From the NCBI RefSeq assembly GCF_003590335.1, contig NZ_MIET01000034.1, forward strand, positions 186,001 through 250,000: a stretch of 64,000 nucleotides of DNA. The letters are read 5' to 3'. Source of the DNA: Pseudoalteromonas sp. MSK9-3 (GTDB lineage Bacteria; Pseudomonadota; Gammaproteobacteria; Enterobacterales; Alteromonadaceae). The position numbers were made by a program, and so were the translations under genes. Numbering within the stretch: position 1 is the first letter of the stretch; the number at the start of each line of letters is the position of its first letter. The notes beneath the pieces are model-generated. The model saw only the letters and a list, made by a program, of their open reading frames with translations. It was not told the origin of the DNA and did not search any database. Below are positions 36,140 through 46,498 of the stretch, one piece after another.

Positions 36140-36400
36140 TTATAGAGCTTTGATTTTAGCATTCAAGCGGCTCTTGTGACGAGCTGCTTTGTTTTTGTGA
36201 ATTAGACCTTTAGCTGCGTAACGGTCTAGAATTGGTGTAGCGGCAGCGAAAGCTTCAGTTGCAGCTTCTTTGTTACCAGCTTCAATAGCAACTAGTACTT
36301 TTTTGAAGTAAGTACGCATCATTGAACGACGGCTTGCGTTGTGTTGACGGCGTTTTTCGCTAGTGATAGCGCGTTTTTTTGCAGACTTGATGTTAGCCAA
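36140..36400 (-). CDS. rpsT: 30S ribosomal protein S20
   Basis: An 86-residue S20, with [34 protein letters not shown] read in the basic N-terminal helix and [20 protein letters not shown] in the C-terminus. It binds 16S rRNA in the body of the small subunit. The start codon is TTG at 36400, with AGGAGC before it. E. coli rpsT also starts with UUG, which is part of its translational autoregulation, so the same control is likely. Confidence 0.97.
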   Translation of the reverse strand: MANIKSAKKRAITSEKRRQHNASRRSMMRTYFKKVLVAIEAGNKEAATEAFAAATPILDRYAAKGLIHKNKAARHKSRLNAKIKAL

Positions 36401-36447
36401 GGTTTGCTCCTAACAATCTTAAAATAAGCTTAATTTAAAGGCCGAGG

Positions 36448-36476
36448 AATATGCCTGTTTTATTGGCAAAAGTCAA
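36448..36476 (-). promoter_or_regulatory. Sigma-70 promoter of rpsT
   Basis: Read on the minus strand, TTGACT (36476-36471), a 17-base spacer and CATATT (36453-36448) form a good promoter, giving a leader of about 40 bases before the TTG start. Confidence 0.7.
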
Positions 36477-36765
36477 CATATATTGACTACCACGACCTTT
36501 GTCTCTTCGTAATTGTAACCTGTGGTGACGAAAACCTTGGCTTAATGCGTTTGGCGATCAATTTTAACAGGCACATGAACCACAAAAATACGGTGTGAGT
36601 TTCTCGCATCCAGTGATTAATGCCCGTAGTGTATCAAATCTTAATTCTTACACCTAGTGTTAGATATAGATATTTTTCTAATTCAGGCAAAGCTCATACT
36701 GATAATGTCAACATAAGCAAAAGACTATGGCATAATTTAGGTGTTTTTTATTTTTGGAGCATACA
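36477..36765. other. Intergenic region rpsT-murJ, no gene seen
   Basis: These 289 bases between the divergent rpsT promoter and murJ hold no supported reading frame or RNA gene. CATAAT at 36731 could be the -10 of a murJ promoter, but the -35 is weak. GGAG at 36756 is the ribosome site that sets the murJ start. Confidence 0.5.
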
Positions 36766-38334
36766 GTGGCGAAGGGGTTATTTAAATCAGGCATGATAGT
36801 GAGCGCCATGACGATGATTTCAAGAGTGATGGGGTTGGTGAGAGACGCCGTGGTTGCAAATTTGTTAGGCGCAGGCCTAGCCGCAGATGTTTTTTTATTT
36901 GCTAATCGGATCCCAAACTTTTTACGTCGACTATTTGCTGAAGGAGCATTTGCGCAAGCGTTCGTCCCGGTATTGTCTGAGATTAAAGAACAGCATGGTG
37001 ACGACAAAGTACGAATTTTTGTAGGCCAAGCCGCAGGGACACTGGGGACTATTTTATTGTGTGTAACATTGCTTGGCGTGATTGGTTCTCCGGTCATTGC
37101 TGCATTATTTGGCACTGGTTGGTTTATTGATTGGTGGCAAGGTGGAGAAAATGCAGAGAAATTTGAGCTGGCCAGCACACTGTTAAAATTTACTTTTCCT
37201 TACTTATTTTTTGTCAGTTTAGTCGCTCTTAGTGGGGCGATACTGAATGTATACAATAAATTTGCTGCTGCCGCGTTTACACCGGTACTCCTTAACATTG
37301 CAATAATTAGTTGTGCTATCTTAATGCATGATAATTTTGAGAATGGCGCATATGCATTAGCAATAGGCGTATTTGTTGGCGGGGTAGCACAGCTTTTATT
37401 TCAACTCCCGTTTTTGTTACGCATTGGCATGTTACAAAAACCAACCTTTGCATGGCACTCTCCAGAAGTAACCAAAGTACGAAAATTGATGCTTCCTGCG
37501 ATGTTTGGTGTGTCTATCAGCCAAATAAACCTGTTGCTAGATACTGTAATAGCATCACTGTTGGTAACAGGGTCAATTGCATGGCTTTATTATTCTGATC
37601 GTTTGATCGAGTTTCCACTCGGGTTATTTGGTATTGGGATTGCGACGGTTATTCTACCTACCTTATCTAAATTACATGCTAATAATGCGGCCGAAGATTT
37701 TCAAGTGACATTAGACTGGGGGGTGCGCTTTGTGCTCTTTTTGGGTTTTCCTGCTATGGCTGGGCTTATGGTAATAAGTCCATTAATTATTACTGTGTTG
37801 TTTGATCACGGAGCATTCTCTGCGGGAGAGGTTGACCATGTTAAAGCAGTGAGTCTAGGGGTGGTTGCTTATTCAGTAGGGCTCGTTAGCTTTATGTTGA
37901 TCAAAGTACTTGCACCAGGGTTTTATGCTCGTCAAGATACGAAGACACCTGTCAAAATAGGTATTGTTACCTTGGTATTAAACATGGTGTTTAATCTTGC
38001 ACTAGCGCCTTTCATAGGATATTTGGGTTTAGCATTGGCCACATCGCTTTCGGCCAGTTGTAATACATATCTGTTATATTACCACCTGAGAAAACGCAGT
38101 GTGTTTACTGTGTCCTCATTTACGTACTGGTTTGCCGCAAAATGTATTGTCGCCTCCATCATAATGGGGCTTAGTGTGTGGTACGTCAGTGAGCAATTTA
38201 ATTGGCACTCTTGGGCGTTTATTGAACAGGTTGGGTTGCTTGGTACTTTATTAGTGTTAGCCATGGCACTCTATTTTTTTATTATGTTTGTACTTGGGGT
38301 GAGAGTTAAGACAATTAAAGATGTGAGACTGTAA
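36766..38334 (+). CDS. murJ: Lipid II flippase MurJ
   Basis: The 522-residue polytopic membrane protein has about 14 membrane segments and the MurJ/MviN signature: SAMTMISRVMGLVRDAVVA, then NRIPNFLRRLFAEGAFAQAFVPVL, with the essential Arg residues in RDA and FLRRLFAEGA. It moves lipid II across the inner membrane for peptidoglycan synthesis. I start at GTG 36766 because TTGGAGC lies six bases before it; a TTG at 36754 overlaps that site. The order rpsT, murJ, ribF, ileS, lspA, fkpB, ispH is well conserved in gammaproteobacteria. Confidence 0.95.
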   Translation: MAKGLFKSGMIVSAMTMISRVMGLVRDAVVANLLGAGLAADVFLFANRIPNFLRRLFAEGAFAQAFVPVLSEIKEQHGDDKVRIFVGQAAGTLGTILLCVTLLGVIGSPVIAALFGTGWFIDWWQGGENAEKFELASTLLKFTFPYLFFVSLVALSGAILNVYNKFAAAAFTPVLLNIAIISCAILMHDNFENGAYALAIGVFVGGVAQLLFQLPFLLRIGMLQKPTFAWHSPEVTKVRKLMLPAMFGVSISQINLLLDTVIASLLVTGSIAWLYYSDRLIEFPLGLFGIGIATVILPTLSKLHANNAAEDFQVTLDWGVRFVLFLGFPAMAGLMVISPLIITVLFDHGAFSAGEVDHVKAVSLGVVAYSVGLVSFMLIKVLAPGFYARQDTKTPVKIGIVTLVLNMVFNLALAPFIGYLGLALATSLSASCNTYLLYYHLRKRSVFTVSSFTYWFAAKCIVASIIMGLSVWYVSEQFNWHSWAFIEQVGLLGTLLVLAMALYFFIMFVLGVRVKTIKDVRL

Positions 38335-38344
38335 GATGCAGGTG

Positions 38345-38373
38345 TTCGCATTTTTAAGCAACTTGGGTATAAT
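38345..38373 (+). promoter_or_regulatory. Sigma-70 promoter upstream of ribF
   Basis: TTCGCA, a 17-base spacer and a perfect TATAAT (38368-38373) are followed by about 40 bases before the ribF ATG. This would let ribF-ileS-lspA-fkpB-ispH be transcribed apart from murJ. Confidence 0.65.
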
Positions 38374-38413
38374 CGGGCACTTTGAAGATTAACGCGATTA
38401 AGGCTATGACGTA

Positions 38414-39340
38414 ATGCAGCTGATCAGAGGCATCCATAACATTCGACCCCATCATTTTGGTTGCGTGTTAACGATAGGTAACTTTGATGGTGTGCACTTG
38501 GGACATGTCGAGGTTTTAAAAGGCCTTGTACAAGATTCTAAGCGCTACAATTTGCCTAGCACAGTCATGTTATTTGAGCGTCAGCCGCAAGAGTTTTTTG
38601 CCAAAGATAAAGCACCGGCAAGGTTAACTCGGTTAAGAGACAAGTTAGCGTTATTAGCAAAGCTCGATATTGACCGGGTGATTTGTGTGAGTTTTACTCA
38701 ACAATTTGCTCAGCAAAGCGCAGAATACTTTGTTCAGCACATATTAGCTGAAAAGCTTGGGGTGAAAGCTTTAACAGTCGGTGATGACTTTAAATTTGGT
38801 CATGCACGTCGAGGTGACTTTAATATGCTTAAAGAGATCGGCGAGTCTGTCTCTATGCATGTGAAAAGCACGGCGAGTTTGCGCCGCGATGACTGTCGAG
38901 TAAGTAGTACTTTGATAAGGGCTGCGCTAGCAAAAGGTGATTTAGATACCGCACATCAAATGCTAGGTCATACATATACCATTGCAGGTCGAGTTATCCA
39001 TGGCTGGAAAAAAGGCCGAGAACTTGGTTTTCGCACTGCGAATATTGCGTTAAAGCGCCAAGTGATCCCCGTTCAAGGGGTTTTTGCTGTTCGGGTCAAT
39101 TTAAATGGCAAGCAGTACAAAGGTGTGGCTAACGTTGGTACTAAACCAACGCTAAATGGCACTAAGGCCTTGTTAGAGGTACATCTATTTGATTTTAATC
39201 AAGATGTTTACGGACATTTTATGCAAGTGGAGCTGGTCAAAAAGCTTCGCAATGAACAAAAATTCGATACATTGCCGCAGTTAACAGCGCAAATAGCAAC
39301 AGATGTTGCTGACGCTAAGCAATGTTTTAATTTTAAGTAG
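38414..39340 (+). CDS. ribF: Bifunctional riboflavin kinase / FAD synthetase
   Basis: The 308-residue RibF makes FMN and then FAD. The N-terminal adenylyltransferase domain has TIGNFDGVHLGH, and LTVGDDFKFGHARRGDF, with the switch region VSSTLIRAAL. The C-terminal kinase domain (about residues 185-305) has the RVIHGWKKGRELGFRTANI motif and GVANVGTKPT. It stands 21 bases before ileS, probably in one operon. Confidence 0.96.
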   Translation: MQLIRGIHNIRPHHFGCVLTIGNFDGVHLGHVEVLKGLVQDSKRYNLPSTVMLFERQPQEFFAKDKAPARLTRLRDKLALLAKLDIDRVICVSFTQQFAQQSAEYFVQHILAEKLGVKALTVGDDFKFGHARRGDFNMLKEIGESVSMHVKSTASLRRDDCRVSSTLIRAALAKGDLDTAHQMLGHTYTIAGRVIHGWKKGRELGFRTANIALKRQVIPVQGVFAVRVNLNGKQYKGVANVGTKPTLNGTKALLEVHLFDFNQDVYGHFMQVELVKKLRNEQKFDTLPQLTAQIATDVADAKQCFNFK

Positions 39341-39361
39341 CCGATACGGAAACTAGGATAA

Positions 39362-42187
39362 ATGAGCGACTACAAACACACTCTGAATTTACCGGAAACT
39401 GAGTTTCCAATGCGTGGTAACTTAGCGCAACGCGAACCAAAAATGTTGAAAACTTGGTACGAACAAGACTTGTACGGTCAGATCCGTAGCGCGAAAAAAG
39501 GTAAGAAGCCATTTATTTTGCATGATGGCCCTCCGTACGCGAATGGTGATATTCACTTAGGTCACTCGGTAAATAAGATCCTTAAAGATATTATTATTAA
39601 GTCGAAAACACTATCTGATTTTGATGCACCATATGTACCTGGCTGGGACTGTCATGGTCTGCCGATCGAGCTACAGGTTGAGAAAAAAGTGGGCAAGCCT
39701 GGTAAGAAAGTAACGGCTGCCGAGTTCCGTGAGAAATGCCGTGCTTATGCGCAAAAGCAAGTTGAAGGTCAAAAAGCTGACTTTAAACGCTTAGGTGTGT
39801 TCGGTGACTGGGACAAACCTTATTTGACGATGAACTTTGACTTTGAAGCGAACGCAATTCGTGTGTTAGGTCGTATCATCAAAAGTGGGCATTTGCATAA
39901 AGGTGCAAAGCCTGTGCATTGGTGTACTGACTGTGGTTCAGCATTGGCTGAAGCAGAAGTTGAATATCAAGATAAACAATCTCCAGCGATTGACGTAAAG
40001 TTTGACTTTGTAGACCAAGCTGCGGTAGTTGCGGCGTTTGATTTAGCAGAAGGCCATGAAGGTGAGGGTAGTGTAGGTACCGTGATCTGGACTACGACGC
40101 CATGGACATTACCGGCAAACCGTGCGGTTGCTGTACATGAAGCATTGGAATATGCACTTGTGCAAGTGGAAGATGAAGGTAAAGTACAACGTCTAATCTT
40201 AGGTTCTGAGCTAGTCAAAGATGCAATGGATCGTTTTGGCTTTAACCACTTTCACGTATTAGGGTATGTAAAAGGTCAAGCGCTTGAGAACCTTCGAGTT
40301 GCGCATCCATTTTATGATTTTGATGTACCTGTGATTGTTGCTGAGCATGTTACTACTGACTCTGGTACTGGAGTTGTGCATACAGCACCTGGCCATGGTC
40401 AAGAGGATTTCAGCGCCGGTTTGGCTTATGGGTTAGAAGTTGCAAACCCAGTTGGCGCAAATGGTGTTTATTTCCCTGATACGCCATTATTTGGCGGTCA
40501 ACACGTGTTTAAGGCTAATGCGAGTGTGATTGAAGTGCTGAGTGAAAAAGGCGCATTAATGCATCACCATGCGTTGCAGCACAGCTATCCACATTGCTGG
40601 CGCCATAAAACGCCGATCATTTTTAGAGCAACACCGCAGTGGTTTGTGAGTATGGATCAGGCTAACTTACGTCAAGACTCTTTAAACGAAATCGCCAAGA
40701 CGCAATGGCTACCTGAGTGGGGCGAAAACCGTATTGCCAACATGGTTGAAGGACGTCCTGACTGGTGTATCTCTCGTCAACGTACTTGGGGAGTGCCAAT
40801 TGCACTATTTGTAGATAAAGACACAGGCGCGCTACATCCAAATACGGAAGAATTTATTGAGCAAGTTGCTGTTTTAGTTGAAGACAAAGGTATTCAAGCC
40901 TGGTATGACTTAGATCCGACAACGCTATTAGGTGACGACGCTGAGCAATACATGAAAGTGCAAGACACTTTAGATGTATGGTTTGATTCTGGTGTATCAC
41001 ATGCGTGTGTAGTGGATGCACGAGAAGAGCTTACAGGCCCAGCAGATCTATATCTTGAAGGTTCAGATCAGCACAGAGGTTGGTTCATGTCGTCAATGAT
41101 GACTTCGGTTGCCATTAATGGTCATGCACCATATAAACAAGTGCTGACTCATGGTTTCACTGTCGATGAAAACGGCCGTAAGATGTCAAAGTCTTTAGGT
41201 AATGTTATTTCTCCACAGAACATTATGAACAAGCTTGGCGCAGATATTTTACGTTTATGGGTTGCTTCAACTGATTACACGGCTGAAATGACGGTATCAG
41301 ATGAAATATTTAAACGTTCTGCTGACCGTTATCGCCGTATTCGCAACACGAGCCGCTATTTATTGTCCAACTTAAGTGGATTTAATCCGGCGACAGACTT
41401 AGTTGCTGTAGAAGAAATGGTTGAATTAGACCGTTGGATTGTATCTCGTGCAGCGCAATTGCAAACAGAAATTTTGGAAGCGTATGATAACTATCAAATG
41501 TTGGTAGTGACTCAGAAGCTAATGAATTTCTGTACAGGTGAGCTTGGCTCATTCTACCTAGATGTGATTAAAGATCGCCAGTACACAGCGAAGAGTGATA
41601 GTCATGCACGTCGTTCATGCCAATCTGCGCTTTATCATATCGCAGAAGCAATGACGCGTTGGATGGCTCCGATCATGAGCTTTACAGCTCAAGAAATTTG
41701 GCAAGCATTACCAGGTGAGCGCAGTGAGTTTGTATTTACCGATGTATGGTATGAAGGTCTGAACGGTGTTACTGAAGGACGGCTGAATAATGAATACTGG
41801 CAGGGTTTACTTGCTGTTCGTGATGAAGTGAACCGTGTACTAGAGAATGCACGTAAAGAAGAGGTTATTGGTGCTACGTTACAGGCAGAAGTAACTCTTT
41901 ACACCAATGGTGATTTAGCTGATGCCTTACAAAAGCTAGGTGATGAGCTGCGTTTTGTATTGTTAACATCAAAAGTGACCATTGCATCTTTAGATAACAA
42001 GCCAGAAGATGCAATTGCCTCTGAAATAGAGGGACTGTTTATTACCGTTGCAGCAACCGATGCTAAAAAGTGTGAGCGTTGTTGGCACTATTGTGATGAT
42101 GTTGGTAGTCATGAGACACATACTGATATTTGTGGCCGTTGTATTACCAATGTCGAAGGTGACGGTGAACAGCGTCAGTTTGCGTAG
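39362..42187 (+). CDS. ileS: Isoleucyl-tRNA synthetase
   Basis: A 941-residue class I synthetase, the length of bacterial type 1 IleRS. The signatures are HIGH as [10 protein letters not shown] (in [16 protein letters not shown]), the editing domain motif [21 protein letters not shown] in [11 protein letters not shown], and a C-terminal zinc finger with [12 protein letters not shown] and CGRCITNV. It charges tRNA-Ile. The ATG follows AACTAGGATA. It is upstream of lspA by nine bases. Confidence 0.97.
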   Translation: MSDYKHTLNLPETEFPMRGNLAQREPKMLKTWYEQDLYGQIRSAKKGKKPFILHDGPPYANGDIHLGHSVNKILKDIIIKSKTLSDFDAPYVPGWDCHGLPIELQVEKKVGKPGKKVTAAEFREKCRAYAQKQVEGQKADFKRLGVFGDWDKPYLTMNFDFEANAIRVLGRIIKSGHLHKGAKPVHWCTDCGSALAEAEVEYQDKQSPAIDVKFDFVDQAAVVAAFDLAEGHEGEGSVGTVIWTTTPWTLPANRAVAVHEALEYALVQVEDEGKVQRLILGSELVKDAMDRFGFNHFHVLGYVKGQALENLRVAHPFYDFDVPVIVAEHVTTDSGTGVVHTAPGHGQEDFSAGLAYGLEVANPVGANGVYFPDTPLFGGQHVFKANASVIEVLSEKGALMHHHALQHSYPHCWRHKTPIIFRATPQWFVSMDQANLRQDSLNEIAKTQWLPEWGENRIANMVEGRPDWCISRQRTWGVPIALFVDKDTGALHPNTEEFIEQVAVLVEDKGIQAWYDLDPTTLLGDDAEQYMKVQDTLDVWFDSGVSHACVVDAREELTGPADLYLEGSDQHRGWFMSSMMTSVAINGHAPYKQVLTHGFTVDENGRKMSKSLGNVISPQNIMNKLGADILRLWVASTDYTAEMTVSDEIFKRSADRYRRIRNTSRYLLSNLSGFNPATDLVAVEEMVELDRWIVSRAAQLQTEILEAYDNYQMLVVTQKLMNFCTGELGSFYLDVIKDRQYTAKSDSHARRSCQSALYHIAEAMTRWMAPIMSFTAQEIWQALPGERSEFVFTDVWYEGLNGVTEGRLNNEYWQGLLAVRDEVNRVLENARKEEVIGATLQAEVTLYTNGDLADALQKLGDELRFVLLTSKVTIASLDNKPEDAIASEIEGLFITVAATDAKKCERCWHYCDDVGSHETHTDICGRCITNVEGDGEQRQFA

Positions 42188-42196
42188 GAGTATAAT

Positions 42197-42697
42197 GTGA
42201 CCGACTCAACTCAAAAAAGTGGTTTAGTTTGGTTATGGCTAAGTCTACTGCTATTTGCAGTAGACTATGTTACCAAAGCAGCCGTAATGGATAGTATGAA
42301 GCTTTATGAGTCAATTGAGCTACTGCCATTTTTTAATTTTACCTATATGCATAATTATGGTGCGGCATTTAGCTTTTTAAGCGAAGCGGGTGGATGGCAG
42401 CGCTGGTTTTTAAGTAGTATAGCCGTTGCAATTAGTGCCTTGTTATTATTTTGGTTACGTAAATTGCCAGCTAATAACTGGGTTTTATGTGGTGCGTATT
42501 CGCTTGTGTTAGCTGGCGCTATTGGTAATTTAGTAGACCGGTTAGTACATGGCTATGTGATTGATTTTTTGCACTTTTACTATCAAAACTGGCATTACCC
42601 TGCATTTAATATTGCAGACATGGCGATTGTTGGTGGTGCAGGTCTATTATTATTTGATGCCTTCAAAGGTGATTCTTCTCAGGAGAAAAAATCGTGA
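42197..42697 (+). CDS. lspA: Prolipoprotein signal peptidase
   Basis: A 166-residue membrane protein with four predicted membrane segments. The catalytic aspartates are in AGAIGNLVDRLVHGYVIDFLHF and FNIADMAIVGG. It cuts the signal peptide of lipoproteins after diacylglyceryl modification. The start is GTG 42197 with AGGAG before it. Its stop overlaps the fkpB start by four bases (GTGA). Confidence 0.96.
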   Translation: MTDSTQKSGLVWLWLSLLLFAVDYVTKAAVMDSMKLYESIELLPFFNFTYMHNYGAAFSFLSEAGGWQRWFLSSIAVAISALLLFWLRKLPANNWVLCGAYSLVLAGAIGNLVDRLVHGYVIDFLHFYYQNWHYPAFNIADMAIVGGAGLLLFDAFKGDSSQEKKS

Positions 42698-43134
42698 GCG
42701 AACAAGTTATAGGTTCTCAATCTGAGGTGCTTTTTCATTTTTCAATAAAGCTTGAAGATGGCTCAGCAGCAGATTCGACTAAAGTTCATAATAAGCCTGC
42801 AAAGTTATTTATGGGCGATGGCAGCTTAACGGAAAACTTTGAAAAGTGTTTATTAGGTTTGGTTGTTGGTGACAGCAAGTCATTCGATTTGGAACCAGAA
42901 GATGCGTTTGGCCAACCTAACCCTGATAATATCTACTATGTTGATCGCAGTAAATTTGGTGCCAATACACCGGCTGAAGTGGGTAGTATTATTGCGTTTA
43001 CGCAACCTGATGGTACTGACTTACCAGGGCTTGTGCGTGAAGTTGCAGGAGATTCTGTCACGGTTGATTTTAATCACCCTTTGGCGGGTCAAAAGGTCAC
43101 ATTCGAAGTGGATATTCTCGAGGTGAGTAATTAA
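42694..43134 (+). CDS. fkpB: FKBP-type peptidyl-prolyl isomerase
   Basis: The 146-residue SlyD/FkpB-like protein has an FKBP domain with an IF-type insert: [37 protein letters not shown], then [17 protein letters not shown]. It starts at GTG 42694, overlapping the lspA stop. It is the usual neighbour of lspA and ispH. The role is not well defined; it may help ribosome-linked folding. Confidence 0.94.
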   Translation: MSEQVIGSQSEVLFHFSIKLEDGSAADSTKVHNKPAKLFMGDGSLTENFEKCLLGLVVGDSKSFDLEPEDAFGQPNPDNIYYVDRSKFGANTPAEVGSIIAFTQPDGTDLPGLVREVAGDSVTVDFNHPLAGQKVTFEVDILEVSN

Positions 43135-44063
43135 TGGATATCTTATTAGCGAACCCAAGGGGCTTTTGTGCGGGGGTAGATCGTGCAATAAGTATCGTGG
43201 AGCGTGCGCTAGATATTTTTGAAAGCCCGATATATGTTCGTCATGAAGTGGTGCATAACAAATATGTTGTAAATGGCCTTAAGGCACGGGGTGCGGTATT
43301 TGTTGAAGAGTTACATCAGGTGCCCGACGATAGCATTGTTATTTTTAGCGCACATGGTGTTTCTCAGCAAGTGCGTCAAGAAGCAAAACGACGTGAGCTT
43401 AAGGTCTTTGACGCAACGTGCCCGTTAGTGACTAAAGTTCATATGGAAGTAACACGAGCGAGTCGCAAGGGCACAGAGTGTATCTTGATAGGTCATCACG
43501 GTCACCCTGAAGTTGAGGGGACTATGGGGCAGTATGCCAATGATGATGGTGGCATTTATCTTGTAGAGACGCCAGAAGATGTGAGCGTATTAGAGATAAA
43601 AGATCCGAGTAATGTATTTTATTGTAGTCAAACGACGTTGTCTGTGGATGACACTGCTGATGTGATTGATGCGCTCAGAAGTAAGTTTCCTGAGATACAT
43701 GGCCCGCGCAAAGATGATATTTGTTACGCAACTCAAAATCGTCAAGATGCAGTACGAGACTTAGCTGATAAAGTTGACGTGTTACTGGTTGTTGGTGCAA
43801 AAAACAGCTCGAACTCAAATCGCTTACGTGAACTTGCAGATAAAATGGGCACGACGTCATACTTGATTGATGATGCCAGTAGCATGAGCGAAAGTTGGTT
43901 TGATAACATTAGCAGCGTGGGTGTCACTGCGGGGGCATCAGCACCTGAAGTGTTAGTTCAGCAGGTTATTACACGTTTGAAAGAACTTGGGGGAGAAACT
44001 GTCATTGAGAACCCAGGTGAAGAAGAAAATGTCGTGTTTGCTGTGCCCATCGAACTACGCTAG
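43134..44063 (+). CDS. ispH: 4-hydroxy-3-methylbut-2-enyl diphosphate reductase
   Basis: The 309-residue iron-sulfur enzyme of the last step of the MEP isoprenoid pathway. The three cluster Cys are in [25 protein letters not shown] and [14 protein letters not shown]. The substrate motif HGVSQQVR and the Glu of the [10 protein letters not shown] loop are kept. Its ATG overlaps the fkpB stop by one base (TAATG). Confidence 0.97.
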   Translation: MDILLANPRGFCAGVDRAISIVERALDIFESPIYVRHEVVHNKYVVNGLKARGAVFVEELHQVPDDSIVIFSAHGVSQQVRQEAKRRELKVFDATCPLVTKVHMEVTRASRKGTECILIGHHGHPEVEGTMGQYANDDGGIYLVETPEDVSVLEIKDPSNVFYCSQTTLSVDDTADVIDALRSKFPEIHGPRKDDICYATQNRQDAVRDLADKVDVLLVVGAKNSSNSNRLRELADKMGTTSYLIDDASSMSESWFDNISSVGVTAGASAPEVLVQQVITRLKELGGETVIENPGEEENVVFAVPIELR

Positions 44064-44077
44064 CAAAGAATGCAGCC

Positions 44078-45100
44078 ATGTTTAAATCACCTGATTTAGC
44101 TAATGGACTGCTTCCTGCGATAGTCACTGAACGAGGTGTGCTAGCAATGCTAGTCGCCTCTCAAATCCTTGCATTACTCCTTGCGTTTTCTCCTATGAGT
44201 TATGAATCCATTTGGGTTCGTTTAGGGATCATTAGTTTATTTGTTCATTGTGTGAGTGCGATTGGCTTTACTATTTTGTCGCTGTTACGCCAGTATATTA
44301 GCGCGCGCTCTGGACTCGTTGAATATTTTTTTATTGTCACTGTTTTCCAAATTGTTACGTTAGTTATGAGTTTGGGGGTGTCATTCTTTGAAGTTGCAAA
44401 TACTCACTTTTTAGATTGGTCATTTATCGCAAAAAACAGTGCGATATGTTTATTTGTTACGTTGTTATTTTTACATTTCATGGCTATTTTTCGCGATAAA
44501 GTGACGACGATTGCAACCCTTTCCCGGTTAGAGCTGGATGCATTACACGCTCGAATTCGGCCTCATTTTCTTTACAATAGTTTAAATACAATCGCAGAGT
44601 TGACACAACAAGACTCTGATGCCGCAGAGCAGGCTGTATTAACGCTTGCGAATCTATCTCGATATGCGTTACACCCAAACAAGTTTGTTTCTCTAACAGA
44701 GGAAGTACTGTTATCTCAAAAATACATAGAGCTAGAGACGTGGCGGTTTGCCAGTAAAATGCAGGTAAACTGGTTATTACCTGTGAGTTTGCCAGATATA
44801 CAAGTTCCTGTGTTAACCATTCAACCTCTGGTTGAGAACGCAGTAAACTATGGTGTTGAAGGCCATATTACTGGCGGTATTATAACAATTGAGATGCACG
44901 TCGATACTGAACGAGTAACGATCACTGTAACTAATTCAGTTGGAAAAAGTGTTTCAAAACATAAAGGACAAGGGATCGCACAAAGAAATATCAAAGAGCG
45001 CTTAGCTTTACTTTATGGTGAGAGTGCAAAGCTCGATGTGCAACAGACGACGGAGCAATATCGAGTTGCGTTAATATTGCCCTATGAGGTCAATAAATGA
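44078..45100 (+). CDS. LytS/AlgZ-type sensor histidine kinase
   Basis: The 340-residue protein has four N-terminal membrane segments (about residues 20-130) and a kinase domain of the His_kinase family: phosphoacceptor His in HARIRPHFLYNSLNTIAEL, N-box LTIQPLVENAVNYGVEG and a G-box QGIAQRNIKERL. It is like Pseudomonas AlgZ (FimS), which acts with AlgR on type IV pilus genes. It overlaps the next gene by four bases (ATGA). The location between ispH and the minor pilin operon supports a role in pilus control. The signal is not known. Confidence 0.87.
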   Translation: MFKSPDLANGLLPAIVTERGVLAMLVASQILALLLAFSPMSYESIWVRLGIISLFVHCVSAIGFTILSLLRQYISARSGLVEYFFIVTVFQIVTLVMSLGVSFFEVANTHFLDWSFIAKNSAICLFVTLLFLHFMAIFRDKVTTIATLSRLELDALHARIRPHFLYNSLNTIAELTQQDSDAAEQAVLTLANLSRYALHPNKFVSLTEEVLLSQKYIELETWRFASKMQVNWLLPVSLPDIQVPVLTIQPLVENAVNYGVEGHITGGIITIEMHVDTERVTITVTNSVGKSVSKHKGQGIAQRNIKERLALLYGESAKLDVQQTTEQYRVALILPYEVNK

Positions 45101-45765
45101 AGTACTTAGTTGCTGATGATGAGCCTCTAGCACGTCAAAGAATTAATCGATTGATGGAAAAGCTGGGTGGCTTTGAGTCTGTGGGGGCTGCTGAACATGG
45201 TGAACAAGTCTTAGAGTTAGTAGATAAGTGTAAGCCAAATATCTTACTGCTCGATATTGATATGCCGGGAATGAATGGCATAGAGGTTGCGACACTTTTA
45301 AGTACTTCACATCCAGAGGTTAAAGTTGTTTTTGTGACAGCGCATGCTGAATTTGCATTGGAGGCGTTTCACGTTTTTGCTGCGGGCTACTTGGTAAAAC
45401 CAGTGCAAATAGAGCAGCTAACTGCAGTGATGTCTCGGTTATATACACCAAAATTACAATACCAATTGGCGGGTGAGACGCGTTCGGTAAACATTTCAGA
45501 GGTATTAGTTGCGCAAGCAGATGATAAGTATACTCATATCTGGTTTGAAGGAGGCGAAGCTATGGTGGATCATAGCTTAAAGTATTTGTTAGCACATTAC
45601 CCACAAGATTTTATTCAAATACACAGGCATACTTTAGTTAAACGTGATGCCATTCACTCTATTGCCCACCAAGCCACTGGTGGGACTATGGTAACGATTA
45701 AAGGATTTCCAGAGCAATTACCTGTTAGCCGAAGGGCTGTTAAAGAGGTAAAGGCGTTAATTTAA
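45097..45765 (+). CDS. algR: LytTR-type response regulator, AlgR-like
   Basis: The 222-residue protein has a receiver domain (about residues 1-115; acid pair in VADDEPLARQR, phosphoacceptor in LLLDIDMPGMNG, Lys in LVKPVQ) and a LytTR DNA-binding domain (about 125-220) with ADDKYTHIWFEG, the HRHTLVKRDAI stretch and a PVSRRAVKEVK end. This is the AlgR layout. AlgR in Pseudomonas activates the fimU-pilVWXY1Y2E genes. Here the start overlaps the kinase stop and pilV follows after 178 bases with CCGTT repeats. Confidence 0.87.
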   Translation: MKYLVADDEPLARQRINRLMEKLGGFESVGAAEHGEQVLELVDKCKPNILLLDIDMPGMNGIEVATLLSTSHPEVKVVFVTAHAEFALEAFHVFAAGYLVKPVQIEQLTAVMSRLYTPKLQYQLAGETRSVNISEVLVAQADDKYTHIWFEGGEAMVDHSLKYLLAHYPQDFIQIHRHTLVKRDAIHSIAHQATGGTMVTIKGFPEQLPVSRRAVKEVKALI

Positions 45766-45792
45766 CGTGGGTCTAACACGGTTCACCTCTCG

Positions 45793-45873
45793 CCGTTTCA
45801 CACATTCATTTCTTAGCAGTGCTTCCCTTCGAATACAGAAATAACCGTTTGTCAGACTTTTTGACCGTTCAAG
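45793..45873. promoter_or_regulatory. Candidate AlgR/LytTR binding sites upstream of pilV
   Basis: Three CCGTT elements occur: CCGTTTCAC (45793), ACCGTTTGTC (45844) and ACCGTTCAAG (45864). The second matches the AlgR site CCGTTCGTC at eight of nine bases. The last two are direct repeats 20 bases apart, about the two-turn spacing of LytTR operators. They end just upstream of the putative -35. Confidence 0.6.
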
Positions 45874-45883
45874 GAATTACACA

Positions 45884-45911
45884 TTGAGCTATTTTCTGAA
45901 TATTTTATTCT
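45884..45911 (+). promoter_or_regulatory. Candidate promoter of the pilV operon
   Basis: TTGAGC (45884), a 16-base spacer and TATTCT (45906) make a moderate sigma-70 promoter. The AlgR-like repeats sit 10-40 bases upstream, a normal activator position. The sequence match alone is weak. Confidence 0.45.
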
Positions 45912-45943
45912 TAATGTGTCTGAAATCATCACGAGAGTTTGCA

Positions 45944-46498
45944 ATGGCAAAACTTTATAAGCGGCAAGCAGGTTTCACTTTGCTAGAAGTACTCATCGCC
46001 TTTATGGTGCTGAGCTTTGGTTTATTGGGTGCAGTTGCACTACAAGCCAAAGCTAAGCAAGCCAGTTTTGACTCAATGCAACGCGCCGCGGCAGTTGCTC
46101 TGGCGAATGACATTTTACAAAGGATCAGAGTGAATGACTCCGCAGACATAGTGAGCAATTATGACCTTACTTTTTCTAGTGATACGGACTTAATCCCCCA
46201 GCTTAGGTGTTTTAGCAATGATTGTACAAGCTCTGCGATTGCTGCGCTTGATTTAGAGCAGTGGAAAAACGCGATTCGTGCTAGAGAAAATACAGGAACG
46301 TTGGATGATACAACCGTGTGTATAGACTTAGATGCTGATGCACAAGGTAAAGGAATTGATGTGCAAGTGGTTGTGGCTTGGCAAGGTCGACAAGAAATAA
46401 AAGCAACTGACGCTATTAAAGGTATTAGCTGTGGTACCAACGATGATAAGCGGCGTTTGGTTGTACTGACTACGTTTATTTTTGCAAGAGGTGTTTAA
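45944..46498 (+). CDS. pilV: Type IV pilus minor pilin PilV
   Basis: A 184-residue type IV prepilin-like protein. After a short basic leader the cleavage site is QAG-FTLLEVLIAFMVLSFGLLG, with Glu at +5 and a hydrophobic helix; the C-terminal part is a globular domain with paired Cys (LRCFSNDC). PilV has the N-terminal region VALQAKAKQASFDS and AAVALANDILQRIR. It helps prime pilus assembly together with the other minor pilins. I start at ATG 45944 with GAGAG before it; the frame to 45884 is non-pilin. The stop overlaps the pilW start (TAATG). Confidence 0.92.
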   Translation: MAKLYKRQAGFTLLEVLIAFMVLSFGLLGAVALQAKAKQASFDSMQRAAAVALANDILQRIRVNDSADIVSNYDLTFSSDTDLIPQLRCFSNDCTSSAIAALDLEQWKNAIRARENTGTLDDTTVCIDLDADAQGKGIDVQVVVAWQGRQEIKATDAIKGISCGTNDDKRRLVVLTTFIFARGV

